The position numbers and the translations under genes are program-made. A stretch of 64,000 bases of DNA from Dysgonomonas sp. HDW5A (GTDB taxonomy: Bacteria > Bacteroidota > Bacteroidia > Bacteroidales > Dysgonomonadaceae), in the NCBI RefSeq assembly GCF_011299555.1, contig NZ_CP049857.1, positions 248,001 through 312,000 of the forward strand, in the 5' to 3' direction. The notes beneath the pieces are model-generated. The model had not been told where the DNA came from, searched no databases, and saw nothing but the letters and a program-made list of their open reading frames with translations. Below are positions 62,740-64,000 of the stretch, in pieces. The first letter of the stretch is position 1, and each line of letters begins with the position of its first letter.

Positions 62740-62820
62740 CAGAAAGAATTTTCGGAAGTTGTCAATCTATCGGGTGGTTATAAAACATATTCTACAGCAA
62801 CAGCAAAATATTCAAAATAA
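62740..62820 (+). pseudogene. C-terminal remnant of a rhodanese/CoA-disulfide-reductase-like gene
   Basis: The frame ending at TAA 62820 reads EFSEVVNLSGGYKTYSTATA, which matches the end of the rhodanese domain of CoA-disulfide reductases. No start or body precedes it; it follows directly on the integrase fragment. The gene was probably lost by a deletion that fused the two remnants. The genes that follow belong to the same functional group. Confidence 0.6.
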
Positions 62821-62906
62821 TATGTAACCCATTATCTATTTAAGGTTATTTAAGCAAAGATAATATAAGTTCCTGTAGAATTATTTTCTATTGGAAATAA
62901 ATCGTT

Positions 62907-62914
62907 ATCTTTGT
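62907..62914 (+). promoter_or_regulatory. -7 element of the sulfur/redox cluster
   Basis: TATCTTTG, consensus, 27 bases before the DUF6132 ATG. Confidence 0.6.
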
Positions 62915-62941
62915 TGTATAAATAATAAACAAATTATATAA

Positions 62942-63139
62942 ATGCAAATCATAAAAAACTATTGGACTTATATACTAGGAGCATTAATCGGAGCAATAGC
63001 AGGCTACCTGTATTGGTTTTATATTGGATGTAGCTCCGGAACTTGTCCCATAACCTCCTCTCCTATAATAAGCACTCTTTACGGTGTTCTAATGGGAGCA
63101 TTGCTGGGAAGTTTTTTTAAAAAGATAATAAATAAATAA
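62942..63139 (+). CDS. DUF6132-like small membrane protein
   Basis: 65 residues, two membrane helices joined by a Cys-rich turn (YWFYIGCSSGTCPITSSP). The GCxSGTCPITS segment is the mark of this small family, commonly coded next to rhodanese and thioredoxin genes in Bacteroidota. Function is unknown; the Cys pair suggests sulfur or thiol transport. It starts five bases before the rhodanese gene and is clearly in the same operon. Confidence 0.82.
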   Translation: MQIIKNYWTYILGALIGAIAGYLYWFYIGCSSGTCPITSSPIISTLYGVLMGALLGSFFKKIINK

Positions 63140-63144
63140 ATAAC

Positions 63145-63447
63145 ATGGCAGGATTTCTTAGCAAATTATTCGGATTGGAAGATAAGGCAGATTTTAAAAC
63201 CCTTTTGGAAAATGGAGCTATACTTTTAGATGTCCGCACAAAAGAGGAGTATAAGCAAGGGCATATCAATAACTCTATAAATATTCCTTTGGATAGTTTG
63301 AATAGTAATTTATCAAAATTGGACAAGGATACGGTTATCATTGCTGTATGTCGAAGTGGCATACGTAGCAGCAGTGCTGTAAGTTTGTTGAAAAAGAGTG
63401 GTTTCGGCGAAGTATATAATGGCGGAAGCTGGTTCAACTTCAAATAA
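63145..63447 (+). CDS. Single-domain rhodanese-like protein
   Basis: 100 residues. LLDVRTKEEYKQGHINNSINIP is the rhodanese start and AVCRSGIRSSSA holds the catalytic Cys loop (CRSGIRS). It transfers sulfane sulfur to thiols or cyanide. There is no signal peptide. It overlaps the next gene by one base (TAATG). Confidence 0.92.
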   Translation: MAGFLSKLFGLEDKADFKTLLENGAILLDVRTKEEYKQGHINNSINIPLDSLNSNLSKLDKDTVIIAVCRSGIRSSSAVSLLKKSGFGEVYNGGSWFNFK

Positions 63448-63695
63448 TGGATAAGATGGACAGATTATTGAAAAATTGGTATTTGATGCGGATAGTTCGC
63501 CTGCTTGCAGGGGTAGGTATAGCAGTCTACGCTATCTCATCCAAAGATTATACCTTTCTTTTACTTGCCGGACTCTTTCTCTTTCAAGCTATAATGAATA
63601 TATCTTGCTGTGGTTCGAAAGGATGCTATACCAATAAAGAGAAACCGAAGGAGAATATTTATAGAGATCAAATCAAAAAATACAAACCCAATTAA
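63447..63695 (+). CDS. DUF2892/YgaP-like membrane protein
   Basis: 82 residues. Two hydrophobic helices ([31 protein letters not shown]) are followed by [14 protein letters not shown], a Cys-rich tail. DUF2892 domains are the membrane part of YgaP, which is fused to a rhodanese in E. coli; here the two are separate adjacent genes. The tail could bind metal or carry persulfide. Confidence 0.82.
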   Translation: MDKMDRLLKNWYLMRIVRLLAGVGIAVYAISSKDYTFLLLAGLFLFQAIMNISCCGSKGCYTNKEKPKENIYRDQIKKYKPN

Positions 63696-63700
63696 ATTTA

Positions 63701-64000
63701 TGAAGCGGATAACATTATTAATTATACTGGCAGGAACATTAATTTCCTCCTGCAATGGTAAAGAAGAAAATAAGGAACAAAAAGTAGAAACAGTTAAAAC
63801 AGAAAATAAGATGAAAACGATACATTTGACAAAAGCAGAATTTTTGGCAAAAGTTGCAAATTATAAGACAAACCCCGCAGAATGGAAATATTTGGGAGAC
63901 AAACCTGCATTAATCGATTTTTATGCAGATTGGTGTGGACCTTGCAAAGCTATTGCTCCTACTTTGGAAGAACTGGCTGCGGAATATGACGAACAGATAT
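63701..64000 (+). CDS. Lipoprotein thioredoxin, 3' end beyond the window
   Basis: 100 residues visible. A lipoprotein signal (lipobox LISSC, Cys about 16) is followed by a charged linker, then a thioredoxin domain with [14 protein letters not shown], the WCGPC active site. It is periplasmic. The CGPC sequence suggests a reductant of the thioredoxin type. It is the fourth gene of the sulfur/redox cluster, starting five bases after DUF2892, and runs off the window. Confidence 0.9.

Overview
The window is a 64-kb stretch of a low-GC chromosome from the Bacteroidota, most likely order Bacteroidales and close to Dysgonomonas. The phylum call rests on the TAnnTTTG -7 promoter element (often with TTTG about 18-20 nt upstream), A-rich start regions without Shine-Dalgarno sites, many lipoproteins, and phylum-typical families (DUF4294, EF-G2, an EcsC protein, CoA-disulfide-reductase/rhodanese debris). 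The genus is inference. Almost all of it is ordinary housekeeping chromosome; the accessory parts are small.

Layout. 1-2745: end of a surface-glycan operon (GT87, GT2, NodB deacetylase). 2758-9152: endonuclease I, glyA, an NTF2-like protein, aroC, an outer-membrane protein and an orphan phage-type HTH protein, with two copies of a hairpin-rich repeat element. 9531-15813: POT peptide transporter, three small lipoproteins (two of them paralogues), and a translocation factor of the EF-G2 type. 15904-23016: ROK kinase, M3 peptidase, and the era-fabH-rpmF-DUF177 block. 23407-27370: DUF4294 protein, udk, unknown protein, TonB-domain protein, YhcH protein. 27847-37994: lepA, SGNH hydrolase, flavin reductase, speA, GH28, EcsC, MlaE/MlaF-type transporter, xth. 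38298-41859: sufC-sufD-sufS without sufB. 42056-53307 and on to 54187: nuclease, nucleoside transporter, rsmI, YjjG, NadX-like dehydrogenase, PhnP-like hydrolase, SPOR lipoprotein, serS, TPR protein, and an ECF sigma/anti-sigma/Spy-like cassette. 54200-62334: histidine operon headed by a leader peptide with four His codons and an attenuator; hisG, hisD, hisC and bifunctional hisB are interleaved with non-his genes. 62423-64000: tRNA-Cys, a broken integrase and rhodanese remnant, then a sulfur/redox set (DUF6132, rhodanese, DUF2892, lipoprotein thioredoxin) running off the window.

The most unusual signals are non-coding. (1) About 27 copies of a short palindrome, core AAGGTCnnnGACCTT, often followed by TTTATTRCTTTGG, sit at gene ends and starts; several contain the stop or start codon, and their arms covary. 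(2) A roughly 500-bp element (5408-5904) and an internally shortened copy (9177-9456) share a core but are each closed by a perfect inverted repeat of a different sequence, as expected of a conserved folded RNA or DNA structure. (3) The his leader shows a complete attenuation circuit. No CRISPR array, complete insertion sequence, prophage or rRNA operon was seen.
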